The notes: generated by a model not told the origin, from the letters alone. 64,000 nt of DNA from Gemmatimonadota bacterium (GCA_028877215.1 JAPPFJ010000008.1:224102-288101), one strand, 5' to 3'; counted from the stretch's first letter, positions 8,909 to 17,923 are shown. Numbers and translations are program-made.

Positions 8909-9038
8909 TTCAGGCGCCTCTTCCGACTTTTTCGGCCGGTCTCGATGGACCGGTTCGGAGATGTCGCTTTCGAGAAATTCCGCGAATGTGCAGAGATTGG
9001 AGCGCGCAGGTACACGGGTATCTCTGCACGAAGTGAGA

Positions 9039-9809
9039 CTACTCTCCCCATGCCTTCCGGATCCACGGCAGGGCCGCGCGCAAGGGCTCGACAAACAGTT
9101 CGACCTGGTAGTGGGTCACGTCCTGGACAACGATCATCTCAATCTGTACGTCCACTTCCTTCAGCGCCCGCACTGTCGTTTCCACGGGTTCGAACGCAAC
9201 CACTTCATCGGCGACGCTGTGGATGACGAGCAGAGGAACCTGCCAGTTGACTTCGGTTGCATCTTCCTCCGGACTCGCCGATATGGGAATCGCTGCCCGG
9301 AACACGTCCGGATGCCGCGCCGCAAGATACCAGGCGCCCCGGCCGCCCAAGCTGAATCCCGTCACAAGTGTTTTGGATTCGTCGATCGCGTAATTGGCCT
9401 TGATCTCCCGGATCAGATCCAGCACCTGCTTCTCGCTTTCCGCGTTGTCCCAACCCTGCGCCACCGCTTCGGGCGCCACGATAATCGCCCCGAGATCCTC
9501 CAGCGCGGGCGATACGAGGACTTCCAGCAGCCGACTTCCGTAATAGGGCACGACGATACCGCCGTAATGCAGCGACAGAATGAGAGGCGCGGGTTGTCCG
9601 GCGTTGTATCCCGTCGGGATGAGAAGGGTGTATCGCTGGTCGGGGGACAGGACTCTGTTATAGATACCCGGTGCCTGCGGCATGGCGTCCTCTTCGGGCC
9701 CGGACGGATCGTCTGAACCGCAGGCTGCCGCCATGGATGCAAGCATTCCCGCCAGCAACCAGTGAGCCACTGGCGATTTTTTTCTTAACCCCTCACGTGA
9801 GTTTGTCAT
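9039..9809 (-). CDS. Alpha/beta-hydrolase esterase, predicted lipoprotein
   Basis: A 256-residue alpha/beta hydrolase of the dienelactone hydrolase/phospholipase-like type. The N-terminus is a lipoprotein signal (hydrophobic WLLAGMLASMAAAC with the lipobox cysteine near residue 30), followed by an acidic linker GSDDPSGPEEDA, so the enzyme is probably anchored outside the cytoplasm. Triad candidates are Ser in GFSLGG, Asp in HSVADEV and His in VTHYQVE. The oxyanion region LSLHYGG is present. Probable carboxylesterase; substrate unknown. It diverges from the TPP enzyme gene, sharing a 93-bp intergenic region that must hold both promoters. Confidence 0.85.
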   Translation of the reverse strand: MTNSREGLRKKSPVAHWLLAGMLASMAAACGSDDPSGPEEDAMPQAPGIYNRVLSPDQRYTLLIPTGYNAGQPAPLILSLHYGGIVVPYYGSRLLEVLVSPALEDLGAIIVAPEAVAQGWDNAESEKQVLDLIREIKANYAIDESKTLVTGFSLGGRGAWYLAARHPDVFRAAIPISASPEEDATEVNWQVPLLVIHSVADEVVAFEPVETTVRALKEVDVQIEMIVVQDVTHYQVELFVEPLRAALPWIRKAWGE

Positions 9810-9902
9810 ATCTTCCCCGTTGTTGTCCTCCAGAACGACTCGCCCCGCCTAAATATACGGTATCGGCGACTTACAACAAAACATGTTATCGAAGGAAATT
9901 CC

Positions 9903-11519
9903 ATGACAGGGGCCGACATCCTGATCCGGAGCCTCAAGGCACAGAACGTCCGCTGTATCGTCGGCATGCCGGGCAATCAGAACATCGACATCTATGACGC
10001 CCTGTTGCGCACCGGCGGGATCGACCATTACCTCATCCGAAACGAACAGGGGGCGACGCTGATCGCCAACGGCTTTGCCCGCGCATCGGGCGAAGTGGGG
10101 GTTGCGCTTACGGTCCCCGGACCCGGGGCGACGAACGCGTCCACCGGAATCGTCGATGCCCACACGGACTGCGTTCCCGTGCTGCTGATCACCGGCGGCA
10201 CCGAAGTGGCCTATAACGGGCGAGACCGGAGCAAGTGCTTCCACGGCCTGGACCAGGCCGCGTTCTTTGCGCCGATCACACGGTTCTTCGCCCGCCCTGA
10301 ACGCATAGAAGATATCCCCGATGCCGTCAGGGGCGCCTTCGCCGCCTTGCGCGCGCCCAGACCCGGTCCGGCGGTGATCGAACTGCCCATGGACGTGGCC
10401 GCCGCTGAGGGCGATGCCGACGTCCCCGCGTACGTGGAGGGGAGCCGCCCGGCGCCTGATTCCTCGGACCTGCGCCGCGTCGTCGAAGTAATCGCACGAA
10501 TGGAGCGGCCGGCCATCCTCGCCGGCGGAATTATCGCGGATGCAAACGCATCCCCTGAACTCGCGGCATTCTCGGAAACGCTGAACGCGCCCGTGCTGTT
10601 CAGCCGGCTCGGGAAGGGCGTCTTTCCCGACTCCCATCCACTTTCCGCGGGCCACTGCCGAGGCCGGCTGGCAAAGAGAGTCCTTCGACAGTCGGACGGG
10701 CTCATTGCGGTGGGTTGCCGATTTACACAGATCGACACCTCCGGCTGGACCATGGAGATGCCGTCTCTGCGCGTACAGGTGGATCCCGACCCGGCCGAAA
10801 TCGGGCGCGAAATCACCATAGACGAGGGCGCGGCGGGCGATCTGAAGCAGTCTCTGCCCGCACTGCTGGAAGCGCTGGTTGAAATGGAAAAACCGGATTT
10901 CGCATGGAGGGACACTCTGGATCGAGCCAGGGGGGAAATCGCACGGTCACGCCGGCCGCTACCTATTATGTCCGCGATGAGAGAGCACCTCGATCCGGAC
11001 GCCGTCGTATCCGTGGACGTGACTTCCATCGGCTACCGGTCCTTCGACGAATTCCCCGTGGAACACCCGCGGAGTTTCATGTACCCCTGCCACTCGGTCA
11101 CGCTCGGATTCGCCGCGCCGGCTGCAATTGGCGCGAAGCTCGCCCAGCCGCACCGTCAGGTGGCCGCCTTCTGCGGCGACGGCGGGTTTCAGATGACCGC
11201 GTTCGAACTGGCAACCGCCGCCGAACACGGGATCGAGATAATCTGCGTGGTCATCAACGACGGCAGCCTGAGCGCGATCCGGGGCGCCCAGGCAAAGGCA
11301 TTCAACGGACGAGTGATCGACACGGACATGCAGACGCCGCGCGTCGCCGACCTCGCGCGCTCCATGGGCGCCCGGGGGGTTCGAGTGGACGACCCGGACC
11401 GTTTCCCCGCCGTTTTTGCCGACGTCATCGGCCTCGAGGGACCGACCGTCATTGAGGTTGTGATGCAGAAGCAGCGCGACGCCCTTATCAGGCAGGTGCC
11501 CTGGCTGTATCCCGACTGA
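9903..11519 (+). CDS. Thiamine-diphosphate-dependent enzyme, acetolactate-synthase-like
   Basis: A 538-residue protein with the three-domain POX/AHAS fold. The N-terminal pyrimidine domain has the catalytic glutamate in RNEQGAT (E48). The C-terminal ThDP/Mg motif GDGGFQMTAFELATAAEHGI (about 424-443) is followed by VVINDG (~450-455), the expected GDG-x25-N pattern. The length and the HTDCVPVLLITGG segment fit acetolactate-synthase-like, glyoxylate carboligase or benzoylformate/phosphonopyruvate decarboxylase-like groups; a regulatory subunit is not adjacent, so a catabolic carboligase or decarboxylase is more likely than branched-chain biosynthesis. It is followed 25 bp later by an enolase-superfamily dehydratase, suggesting a two-gene sugar-acid pathway operon. 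Confidence 0.85.
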   Translation: MTGADILIRSLKAQNVRCIVGMPGNQNIDIYDALLRTGGIDHYLIRNEQGATLIANGFARASGEVGVALTVPGPGATNASTGIVDAHTDCVPVLLITGGTEVAYNGRDRSKCFHGLDQAAFFAPITRFFARPERIEDIPDAVRGAFAALRAPRPGPAVIELPMDVAAAEGDADVPAYVEGSRPAPDSSDLRRVVEVIARMERPAILAGGIIADANASPELAAFSETLNAPVLFSRLGKGVFPDSHPLSAGHCRGRLAKRVLRQSDGLIAVGCRFTQIDTSGWTMEMPSLRVQVDPDPAEIGREITIDEGAAGDLKQSLPALLEALVEMEKPDFAWRDTLDRARGEIARSRRPLPIMSAMREHLDPDAVVSVDVTSIGYRSFDEFPVEHPRSFMYPCHSVTLGFAAPAAIGAKLAQPHRQVAAFCGDGGFQMTAFELATAAEHGIEIICVVINDGSLSAIRGAQAKAFNGRVIDTDMQTPRVADLARSMGARGVRVDDPDRFPAVFADVIGLEGPTVIEVVMQKQRDALIRQVPWLYPD

Positions 11520-11544
11520 TGATTTTGCGAGAAAGCGAGGCGAT

Positions 11545-12678
11545 ATGAAGATAACAGAGGTCAAGACGTTTCCCATATTCTACGGTTCCCGGAACTACCT
11601 CTTTGTCAAGATAGAAACCGACGAGGGCATCTACGGAGTCGGTGAATTCGGCATCACGTGGAAGGAGCAGGCCGGGGTCGGCGCCATTCGCCACATGGCC
11701 TCAGATCTCGTCGGCCAGGACCCGCTCAACACCGAATACATCTGGCAGGTCCTCTTCAGGGGCGACTTTTTCCCTGGCGGGCGCATTCACATGGCGGCGC
11801 AGAGCGCGATCGATATCGCCCTGTGGGACATCAAGGGCAAGGCCCTGGGCCAGCCGGTCTATGTGCTGCTGGGCGGCAGGCTGCGGGACCGGGTGGTCTG
11901 CTATACCGGCATCGGCGGCGGGACGCCCGAAGAAACGGCCCGTTCGGCGAAGGACCGTGCCTCTGAAGGGTGGAAATATCTCCGCATGTCCGTTCTCGAC
12001 CGGGACGGCATCCTGGAGCCGTCGACAGCCGTTCGGGACTCCGTTGCGCATTTCGCCGCCGCCCGGGAAGCCGTCGGCCCGGAAGTCGAAATCTGCATCG
12101 ACGTTCACACCCGGCTGGACCCGCCCGATACCATCCGGCTGGGCCGCAAACTGGAACCGTACGATCCGTTCTTTATCGAAGACCCTCTCAGATGTGAAAA
12201 CCCGCAGACCTACAGGCTGGTCCGCAGCCAAGTCAACTGTCCGCTGGCGGTTGGCGAACACTATGCCACCAAGTGGGAATTCAGACAGCTCATCGAAGAA
12301 GAACTTGCCGACTACGCGCGCATCGACCTCTGTATTGTCGGCGGTCTTACTGAGGCTCGCAAGGTGGCGAACTGGGCCGAGACCCACTACATCAAGATTG
12401 TGCCGCACAACCCCCTCGGACCCGTTTCGGCCGCCGCCTGCCTCCACCTTGACGTTGCCACGGACAACTTTGCCGTTCAGGAGGGCGGCATGGTTGGTCG
12501 CACCGTCCTGGAGGACCTGTTTCCCGTACAGGCGCCTTACGAGTCGGGTTACCTCATCGCCACCGACCGCCCCGGACTGGGGGTTGAATTCGACGAGTCC
12601 GCGGCGGCGAAGTATCCGTTCCAGTGGGGGCACGGCCCGCGCCTGCACCGGGAAGACGGATCGTTCACCAATTGGTAG
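11545..12678 (+). CDS. Mandelate racemase/muconate-lactonizing family, galactonate-dehydratase-like
   Basis: A 377-residue enolase-superfamily protein: N-terminal capping domain (KITEVKTFPIFYGSRNYLFV), then a TIM barrel. Metal-ligand candidates are D in CIDVHTRLD (~185), E in FIEDPL (~212) and E in AVGEHYA (~237). The VPHNPLGPVS segment with its histidine (~287) resembles the acid-sugar dehydratase branch (D-galactonate/mannonate type), in which a sugar acid is dehydrated to a 2-keto-3-deoxy acid. The exact sugar cannot be fixed. It follows the ThDP enzyme by 25 bp with AGCGAGG before the ATG, and ends 24 bp before a strong hairpin shared with the convergent glycolytic cluster. Confidence 0.88.
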   Translation: MKITEVKTFPIFYGSRNYLFVKIETDEGIYGVGEFGITWKEQAGVGAIRHMASDLVGQDPLNTEYIWQVLFRGDFFPGGRIHMAAQSAIDIALWDIKGKALGQPVYVLLGGRLRDRVVCYTGIGGGTPEETARSAKDRASEGWKYLRMSVLDRDGILEPSTAVRDSVAHFAAAREAVGPEVEICIDVHTRLDPPDTIRLGRKLEPYDPFFIEDPLRCENPQTYRLVRSQVNCPLAVGEHYATKWEFRQLIEEELADYARIDLCIVGGLTEARKVANWAETHYIKIVPHNPLGPVSAAACLHLDVATDNFAVQEGGMVGRTVLEDLFPVQAPYESGYLIATDRPGLGVEFDESAAAKYPFQWGHGPRLHREDGSFTNW

Positions 12679-12701
12679 GCATAGCATGCGGCGTCAACGA
12701 A

Positions 12702-12732
12702 AAAGGGTTACGCCAACAAGGCGTAACCCTTT
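12702..12732 (-). terminator. Bidirectional intrinsic terminator
   Basis: A perfect 13-bp stem, AAAGGGTTACGCC / GGCGTAACCCTTT, with a 5-nt loop. Read on the minus strand it ends in five or more U, so it should stop the tpiA-secG-tRNA transcript. It may also serve the convergent enolase-superfamily gene. Confidence 0.85.
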
Positions 12733-12739
12733 GATTTAT

Positions 12740-12826
12740 TGGTGCCGAAGCCGAGACTCGAACTCGGACGGGCATGCGCCCACTGCGCCCTCAACACAGC
12801 GTGTCTACCATTTCCACCACTTCGGC
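12740..12826 (-). tRNA. tRNA-Leu (GAG anticodon)
   Basis: An 87-nt class II tRNA on the minus strand. Acceptor stem GCCGAAG/CTTCGGC with ACCA encoded. The D-arm has TGGTAGACA. Anticodon stem CTGTG/CGCAG (one G-U pair) encloses loop TTGAGGG, giving anticodon GAG. A long variable arm (GGGCGCATGCCC) marks Leu. T-arm CCGAG-TTCGAGT-CTCGG. It sits 97 bp behind secG and just before the cluster's terminator. Confidence 0.95.
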
Positions 12827-12922
12827 ATCAACGAACCGTCCGTCTGCCACGCCGATCACGGGCGAAACGGCCGAGATATGAACTCGTTCGAACGTTGACG
12901 TTCCGGGTGTCGGAAGGAGTCG

Positions 12923-13318
12923 TTACCGTACCGTATCGGCCGGCGACGTTGCCGGCGCGGTACGTTCGGTAGCCGCGCCCTGTCCGGCCTGGTCCAGCGG
13001 CTGGGGCAGGCCGGACGGCGTGCTCTGGAGCGGCACGGGCTGTTCCCGGAGGGCCCGTTCCGCCGCGGTTTCGGGAGCCGTACCCGTGTCCCTGGAAGCG
13101 TACCACAGGCTGATGCAGGTGAGAAAAAACACAACCGCCAGAACGGTCGTCGTCTTGCTCAGAAACGTCGCTGCACCGGCCCCGCCGAACATCGCACTGC
13201 CACCGCCGCCGCCGCCAAAGGCGGTGGAGAGGCCGCCACCCTTGCTGGCCTGCAACAGGATGGTTACGATCAGAACCAGGCAAACCAGAACATGCACGAT
13301 CAGAAGAAGGGTTGTCAT
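12923..13318 (-). CDS. secG: Preprotein translocase subunit SecG
   Basis: A 131-residue inner-membrane protein: two transmembrane helices (TTLLLIVHVLVCLVLIVTIL at 2-21 and a second around 57-76) linked by the typical SecG loop LLQASKGGGLSTAFGGGGGG. SecG associates with SecYE and aids SecA-driven export. The ~50-residue tail rich in Pro, Ala, Thr and Glu is longer than in minimal SecG proteins, as in several environmental lineages. It begins 12 bp after tpiA, the common tpiA-secG order, and is followed by tRNA-Leu and the terminator. Confidence 0.95.
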   Translation of the reverse strand: MTTLLLIVHVLVCLVLIVTILLQASKGGGLSTAFGGGGGGSAMFGGAGAATFLSKTTTVLAVVFFLTCISLWYASRDTGTAPETAAERALREQPVPLQSTPSGLPQPLDQAGQGAATERTAPATSPADTVR

Positions 13319-13330
13319 GTTGATTCCCGC

Positions 13331-14098
13331 TCAAATTTCAGGCTGAAGTGCCGCTTTCACGATGGCCGCGAATGAATCGGGCTCGAGTGAGGCCCCGCCG
13401 ATCAATCCGCCGTCTATATCCGGCCTGTTGAACAGTTCGGCGGCGTTTTCGGGCTTTACGGATCCCCCGTATTGGATTCGCACGTCCCGCGCGACGTTGT
13501 CGTTGTAGAGTTCCCGCAAGACCCGGCGGATGGACGTATGAACGGATTCGGCCTGTGAGGGCGTCGCCGTCATACCGGTGCCAATGGCCCACACGGGTTC
13601 ATACGCGACTACACAGCCGACCGCCTCGGTCGCCGACACATTGGCGAACCCCGCCGTGACCTGCCGCCGCACCACACGTTCGGTTGCCCCGGATAGACGC
13701 TCATCAAGAGTCTCACCCACACAGACAATGGGCTTCAGCGCGGCGCTCAATGCAGCCCTAAGCCGCTGATTTACAGTTGTATCCGTTTCACCGAACCAGA
13801 TGCGTCGTTCAGAGTGTCCTAATATAACGTACTCGCATCCGCATGTCAACAGCATCCCAGCGGAAACCTCCCCTGTAAACGCCCCTTCATCCGCCCAGTG
13901 CAGATTCTGCGCGCCTAGCTTTACTGAGCTGTCCCCCAGCATGTTACGTACCCGATCCAGAACCGTGAAAGCGGGGCACACCACAACCTCAACCCTTGCC
14001 ATGCCGTCCAACGAGTCCACAATCCCCCGCGCGAGTTGCTCCGCCTCCCCCGACGCCATGTTCATCTTCCAGTTTCCTGCCACAATGGGTACGCGCAT
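13331..14098 (-). CDS. tpiA: Triose-phosphate isomerase
   Basis: A 255-residue TIM barrel interconverting dihydroxyacetone phosphate and glyceraldehyde 3-phosphate. AGNWKMN holds the catalytic lysine, VILGHSERR the histidine, and VAYEPVWAIGTG the catalytic glutamate with loop 6; the phosphate-binding IQYGGSVKPEN and DGGLIGGASL are intact. I use ATG 14098 (RVPIVAGNWK), which has GGAGAGG before it; the GTG two codons upstream at 14104 overlaps that site. It is fourth in the minus-strand glycolytic cluster, separated from pgk by a family-B MITE, and only 12 bp from secG. Confidence 0.97.
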   Translation of the reverse strand: MRVPIVAGNWKMNMASGEAEQLARGIVDSLDGMARVEVVVCPAFTVLDRVRNMLGDSSVKLGAQNLHWADEGAFTGEVSAGMLLTCGCEYVILGHSERRIWFGETDTTVNQRLRAALSAALKPIVCVGETLDERLSGATERVVRRQVTAGFANVSATEAVGCVVAYEPVWAIGTGMTATPSQAESVHTSIRRVLRELYNDNVARDVRIQYGGSVKPENAAELFNRPDIDGGLIGGASLEPDSFAAIVKAALQPEI

Positions 14099-14118
14099 TC
14101 CCACCTCTCCACCAGGTA

Positions 14119-14305
14119 AGAAGCTGTCTTAAAATTCCCAGCGGTCTTCGCACGGCTGCAAGAGCGCCGGTCGGCGTTGGTCAAACCCACCCGTCTTACG
14201 AGATCGAGGCTGCGCTTGCTCGCCTCTCATAGCCGGATTTTCCCGCCTTGACCGCCGCTTTTTCGCTCGCGCTCGGGAACTCACCGGTAATTTTAAAACA
14301 ACTTC
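14119..14305 (-). mobile_element. MITE-like element family B, copy 2
   Basis: A 187-bp copy of the element seen at 7062-7224, with the same ends (AGAAGCTGTCTTAAAATT and AATTTTAAAACAACTTCT) and mostly the same interior, plus 24 extra bp. It is inserted between pgk and tpiA inside the glycolytic cluster. The minus-strand frame carrying TGGFDQRRPALLQP and EDRWEF is retained. Confidence 0.7.
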
Positions 14306-14327
14306 TATTCGAATCAGACCGTGTGGT

Positions 14328-15521
14328 TCACGTCTGGCGATCGGCCAACGCGGCCACCCCCGGTAGCAGTTTGCCTTCGAGGAATTCCAGGAAGGCCCCG
14401 CCGCCGGTGGAAACATGTCCCAGCCTGTCCGCCAGACCGCACGCCGTCAGCGCCGCGACCGTCTCCCCGCCGCCCGCGAGGGTATTCGCGCCCCGCGACG
14501 AAGCCTTTGCCACCGCGTGCGCCACCGCCTTCGTGCCCCCGGAAAAGGCCGGGATCTCCGACACCCCCATCGGTCCGTTCCACACCACGGATCCGGCGTC
14601 AAGGATTTCGTCCGAGAATGTGGACCGCGTATCGGGCCCGATATCGAACCCTTCCAGCTCCGGCGGCATCCTGTCACGGGGTACGACCTGTATCGCCGTC
14701 TCGTCGCGGGACTCGGACGCAACCACGCAGTCGGTGGGCAGAAGTAACCGGACGTCTGCGTCAGCGGCACGCTGCAGCAGGACTTCCGCCATCCCCACGC
14801 GGTCTGCCTCGAGCAGGGACCGCCCGATCTCCAATCCCATCGCCTTGTAGAAGGTGTACGCCATACCGCCGCCGATCAGGAGCGTATCCACGAGGGTCAG
14901 CAGATACTGGATGACGTCGATCTTGCCCGAAATCTTGGCGCCGCCCAGTACCGCGACAAACGGCCGGGCGGGCCGGGATAATGCGTTCTCCAGACAATCC
15001 AGTTCACGCTGCATCAGGAACCCGGCCGCACAGTCCACGAAGTGATGGGTGACACCTTCCGTGGACGCATGCGCCCGGTGAGCCGTTCCGAATGCGTCGT
15101 TCACGTAGGCCGAACCCAGTTCACAGAGCCGGCGGGCGAATTCGGGATCGTTTGCCTCTTCCTCCGCGTGAAATCTCAAATTTTCCAGCATCACAACGCC
15201 GTCCGCGCGTTTTGCAATCGCCTCCGTATCAGCGCCCACGCAATCCGGTGCCATTGTGACCTCCCGGCCCATCAGCTCGCCGAGGCGTGCCGCAGCGGGC
15301 TTCAGCGACAGATCGGGAACGACGCTTCCCTTCGGCCTGCCGAGGTGCGACATCAGGATCGGCACGCCTCCCCGCTCCAGGATATACCGGAGTGTCGGAA
15401 CGGCTGCTCGAATCCGCGTGTCGTCGCCAATCTCGCCGTTCTGGAGCGGCACGTTGAAATCCACCCGCACCAGCACGCGCCGTCCCGCGAGCTCCAGATC
15501 CGTAATTGAAAGTTTCGCCAT
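14328..15521 (-). CDS. pgk: Phosphoglycerate kinase
   Basis: A 397-residue kinase catalysing 1,3-bisphosphoglycerate + ADP to 3-phosphoglycerate + ATP. The N-domain signature RVLVRVDFNVPLQNG, the substrate histidine/arginine stretch SHLGRPKG and LENLRFHAEEE are present; the C-domain has the nucleotide-binding LGGAKISGKI, VVWNGPMGVSE and GGGETVAA. Normal length. The frame runs on to 15593, but ATG 15521 starts the canonical AKLSITDLELAGRRVLV with AGGA upstream. The 177-bp spacer to gap contains a GGGAGCC/GGCTCCC hairpin (15549-15589) that may modulate or process the transcript. Confidence 0.97.
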   Translation of the reverse strand: MAKLSITDLELAGRRVLVRVDFNVPLQNGEIGDDTRIRAAVPTLRYILERGGVPILMSHLGRPKGSVVPDLSLKPAAARLGELMGREVTMAPDCVGADTEAIAKRADGVVMLENLRFHAEEEANDPEFARRLCELGSAYVNDAFGTAHRAHASTEGVTHHFVDCAAGFLMQRELDCLENALSRPARPFVAVLGGAKISGKIDVIQYLLTLVDTLLIGGGMAYTFYKAMGLEIGRSLLEADRVGMAEVLLQRAADADVRLLLPTDCVVASESRDETAIQVVPRDRMPPELEGFDIGPDTRSTFSDEILDAGSVVWNGPMGVSEIPAFSGGTKAVAHAVAKASSRGANTLAGGGETVAALTACGLADRLGHVSTGGGAFLEFLEGKLLPGVAALADRQT

Positions 15522-15698
15522 GTTTCCTGTCCTGGCGACTATAAGAGAGGGAGCCGTCCCGCGCGGGCATCCCGCGTGGTCTGGCTCCCGCATGCCCGCT
15601 TTCGGTACGGTTGTCCGAAAGCGGTCTTCCTGAATTCGTATCTGTTCGACTCCCGGGTGCGACGGACCGCACTCCGTTCGGCAGGGTCGCTTCCGAGC

Positions 15699-16712
15699 CT
15701 ATTCGTCCGCCCGGCGGGCCGTCCCCAGCGACTCCACAAGGTCCACGCACCGGCAGGAATAGCCCCATTCGTTATCGTACCAGCCGCACACCTTCACCAT
15801 ATTCCCGCCCATGACCGTTGTCATTTCCGAATCGAGCACACAGGAATGGGGGTTGCCGATGATGTCCGCGGAGACAAGGGGCTCGTCCGAGTACTCCAGA
15901 ATGCCTTTCAGTCGGCCATCCGAAGCCGTCCTGAACGCTTCGTTGACGGACTCCGCGGTCGCCGGGTTCCGCAGTGTCGCCACAAAATCCGTATAGGAGC
16001 CGTCGGGCGTGGGGACCCGCACAGCCATCCCGTCCAGGTTGCCGTTCAACTCGGGGATTACCTTGCCCACGGCGCTGGCGGCCCCGGTTGTCGTCGGGAT
16101 CATGGACAGGGCCGCGGACCTGGCTCTGCGCAGGTCCGAGTGCGGCGCATCGATCATGCGCTGGTCGCCGGTATAGGCGTGGATGGTCGTCATCAGTCCC
16201 TTCTCGACGCCGAATGACTCCTGCAGAACGCTTACCATCGGGGCCAGGCAGTTCGTGGTGCAGGATGCATTGGAGATCACCCTGTCCTGTTCGGTCAGCG
16301 TCTCATGGTTGATGCCCATCACCACCGTCGGCACGTCGCCCCTGGCCGGGGCCGATATGATCACCCGTCCGGCGCCCGCGCCGAGGTGCTTGCCGGCGCT
16401 GTCCTTATCCGTGAAGAATCCCGTTGACTCGATCACCACGTCCACTCCGAGCGTGCGCCACGGCAACATGACCGGATCGCGCTCGGCCAGTACGATGACC
16501 TCGTTTCCGTCCACGTCCAGAGATTTTTCCCTGATTACCACTTTGCCCTGATATCTTCCGTGCGTCGAGTCGTACTTCAGCAGATGTCCCAGCGTCCCGG
16601 CGTCGGTCAGATCGTTTACCGCCACGACATCGATGCTGGGTCTGCGCATCGCCGCGCGGAATACAAGCCTGCCGATTCGTCCGAATCCGTTAATGGCCAC
16701 CTTGATCGCCAT
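15699..16712 (-). CDS. gap: Glyceraldehyde-3-phosphate dehydrogenase
   Basis: A 337-residue enzyme oxidising glyceraldehyde 3-phosphate to 1,3-bisphosphoglycerate. The NAD-binding start AIKVAINGFGRIGRLVFRAA and catalytic SNASCTTNCLAPM (C151) with TTIHAYTGDQ (H178) are intact. NDLTD near residue 34 suggests NAD rather than NADP use (acidic residue at the ribose site). Normal length, standard C-terminus WYDNEWGYSCRCVDL. Starts at ATG 16712. Third place is held by pgk downstream; the phosphofructokinase gene lies 173 bp upstream, so all may be cotranscribed. Confidence 0.97.
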   Translation of the reverse strand: MAIKVAINGFGRIGRLVFRAAMRRPSIDVVAVNDLTDAGTLGHLLKYDSTHGRYQGKVVIREKSLDVDGNEVIVLAERDPVMLPWRTLGVDVVIESTGFFTDKDSAGKHLGAGAGRVIISAPARGDVPTVVMGINHETLTEQDRVISNASCTTNCLAPMVSVLQESFGVEKGLMTTIHAYTGDQRMIDAPHSDLRRARSAALSMIPTTTGAASAVGKVIPELNGNLDGMAVRVPTPDGSYTDFVATLRNPATAESVNEAFRTASDGRLKGILEYSDEPLVSADIIGNPHSCVLDSEMTTVMGGNMVKVCGWYDNEWGYSCRCVDLVESLGTARRADE

Positions 16713-16885
16713 CTTGTCTACCTCCAGAGCAATTAAAAACCGGTCGGCCGATTGCCACCGGGGCTGTGCGCGCGTAAACCATTATGCGCCGTGCAATTGA
16801 CGGATCGGCGCGCCTTGCAAGATTACTGATTTGCGCACCAGTCCAGGGCAACGGCATCGAATTCCGTCGACACGGAAGTTCGTGG

Positions 16886-17923
16886 TTATCCAAAAAAGAC
16901 CCTGGCGATATCGTACAGATTCATATCCACGGTACGCAGCTTGGATACCGCGTCTTTCAGCGGCACAGAGACGATATCGGTGCCCCGCAGCGCCACCATA
17001 TTGCCGAAATCTCCGGTGTGGACGAGGTCGATTGCGGCAATGCCGAAGCGTGTGCCCAGGACCCGGTCGAACGCTGTGGGGTTGCCTCCGCGCTGGATGT
17101 GGCCCAGAACGGTCACCCGGGTTTCGAAACCCGTTCGTCTTTCTATTTCTTCCCCAAGTACGATGCCAATCCCCCCAAGACGGACGTGCCCGAAGGCGTC
17201 GCGTTCCTCTGACTGAAGCACCAGAGATTCGTCGGACAGCCGGGCGCCCTCCGCCACCACGACGATGCTGAAGGTCTTGCCGCGGTCGTGGCGTTTCTGG
17301 ATGGAAGAACAGACCATTTCCAGGTCGACCGGCTGTTCGGGAATCAGAACCATATCGGCGCCGCCCGCAATGCCCGCCTCCACGGCGATCCATCCCGCGT
17401 GACGCCCCATCACCTCCACCACCATCACCCGGTTGTGCGACTCGGCGGTGGTGTGCAACCTGTCGATGGCGTCGGTGACCGTATTGATGGCCGTATCGAA
17501 ACCGAAGGTCTGGTCCGTGCCGTCCAGGTCGTTGTCGATGGTCTTTGGCACGCCGATTACGTTCACGCCGTCTTCGTACAGCCTGCTGGCGACACCGACC
17601 GTGTCGTCTCCGCCAACTGCAATCAGCGCATCCAGCTCCATCGTGACCATATTCCGTTTTACGGTGTCGGCGCCGTCAGGCTCGTTATAAGGGTTGGTCC
17701 TGGACGTGCCCAGGATCGTTCCTCCCCTGGGCAGAATACCGGAGACCGCATTCAGGTCCAGCGGCATCGAAACCGACTCGAGCATGCCCCTCCAGCCCAG
17801 CATCACCCCCACGATATCATATCCGTAAGCGTCGGTACCCTTCCGCGTGACCGCACGGATGACCGCATTCAGACCGGGACAATCGCCGCCGCCGGTTAAT
17901 ATCCCGACACGCCTTCGCGCCAT
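16886..17923 (-). CDS. 6-phosphofructokinase, predicted pyrophosphate-dependent (group III)
   Basis: A 345-residue PFK family protein phosphorylating fructose 6-phosphate. GILTGGGDCPGLNAV opens the phosphoryl-donor site. Two positions that separate donor specificity are diagnostic: GGDDT at 104-108 has Asp where ATP enzymes have Gly, and PKTIDNDL at 126-133 has Lys where ATP enzymes have Gly. This Asp/Lys pair is the signature of PPi-PFKs (as in Amycolatopsis); ATP-dependent group III enzymes have Gly/Lys. MGRHAGWIA and the C-terminal ARVFFG are normal. ATG 17923 has GGAG five bases upstream. It heads the glycolytic cluster and a promoter is visible at 18028-18056. Confidence 0.9.
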   Translation of the reverse strand: MARRRVGILTGGGDCPGLNAVIRAVTRKGTDAYGYDIVGVMLGWRGMLESVSMPLDLNAVSGILPRGGTILGTSRTNPYNEPDGADTVKRNMVTMELDALIAVGGDDTVGVASRLYEDGVNVIGVPKTIDNDLDGTDQTFGFDTAINTVTDAIDRLHTTAESHNRVMVVEVMGRHAGWIAVEAGIAGGADMVLIPEQPVDLEMVCSSIQKRHDRGKTFSIVVVAEGARLSDESLVLQSEERDAFGHVRLGGIGIVLGEEIERRTGFETRVTVLGHIQRGGNPTAFDRVLGTRFGIAAIDLVHTGDFGNMVALRGTDIVSVPLKDAVSKLRTVDMNLYDIARVFFG

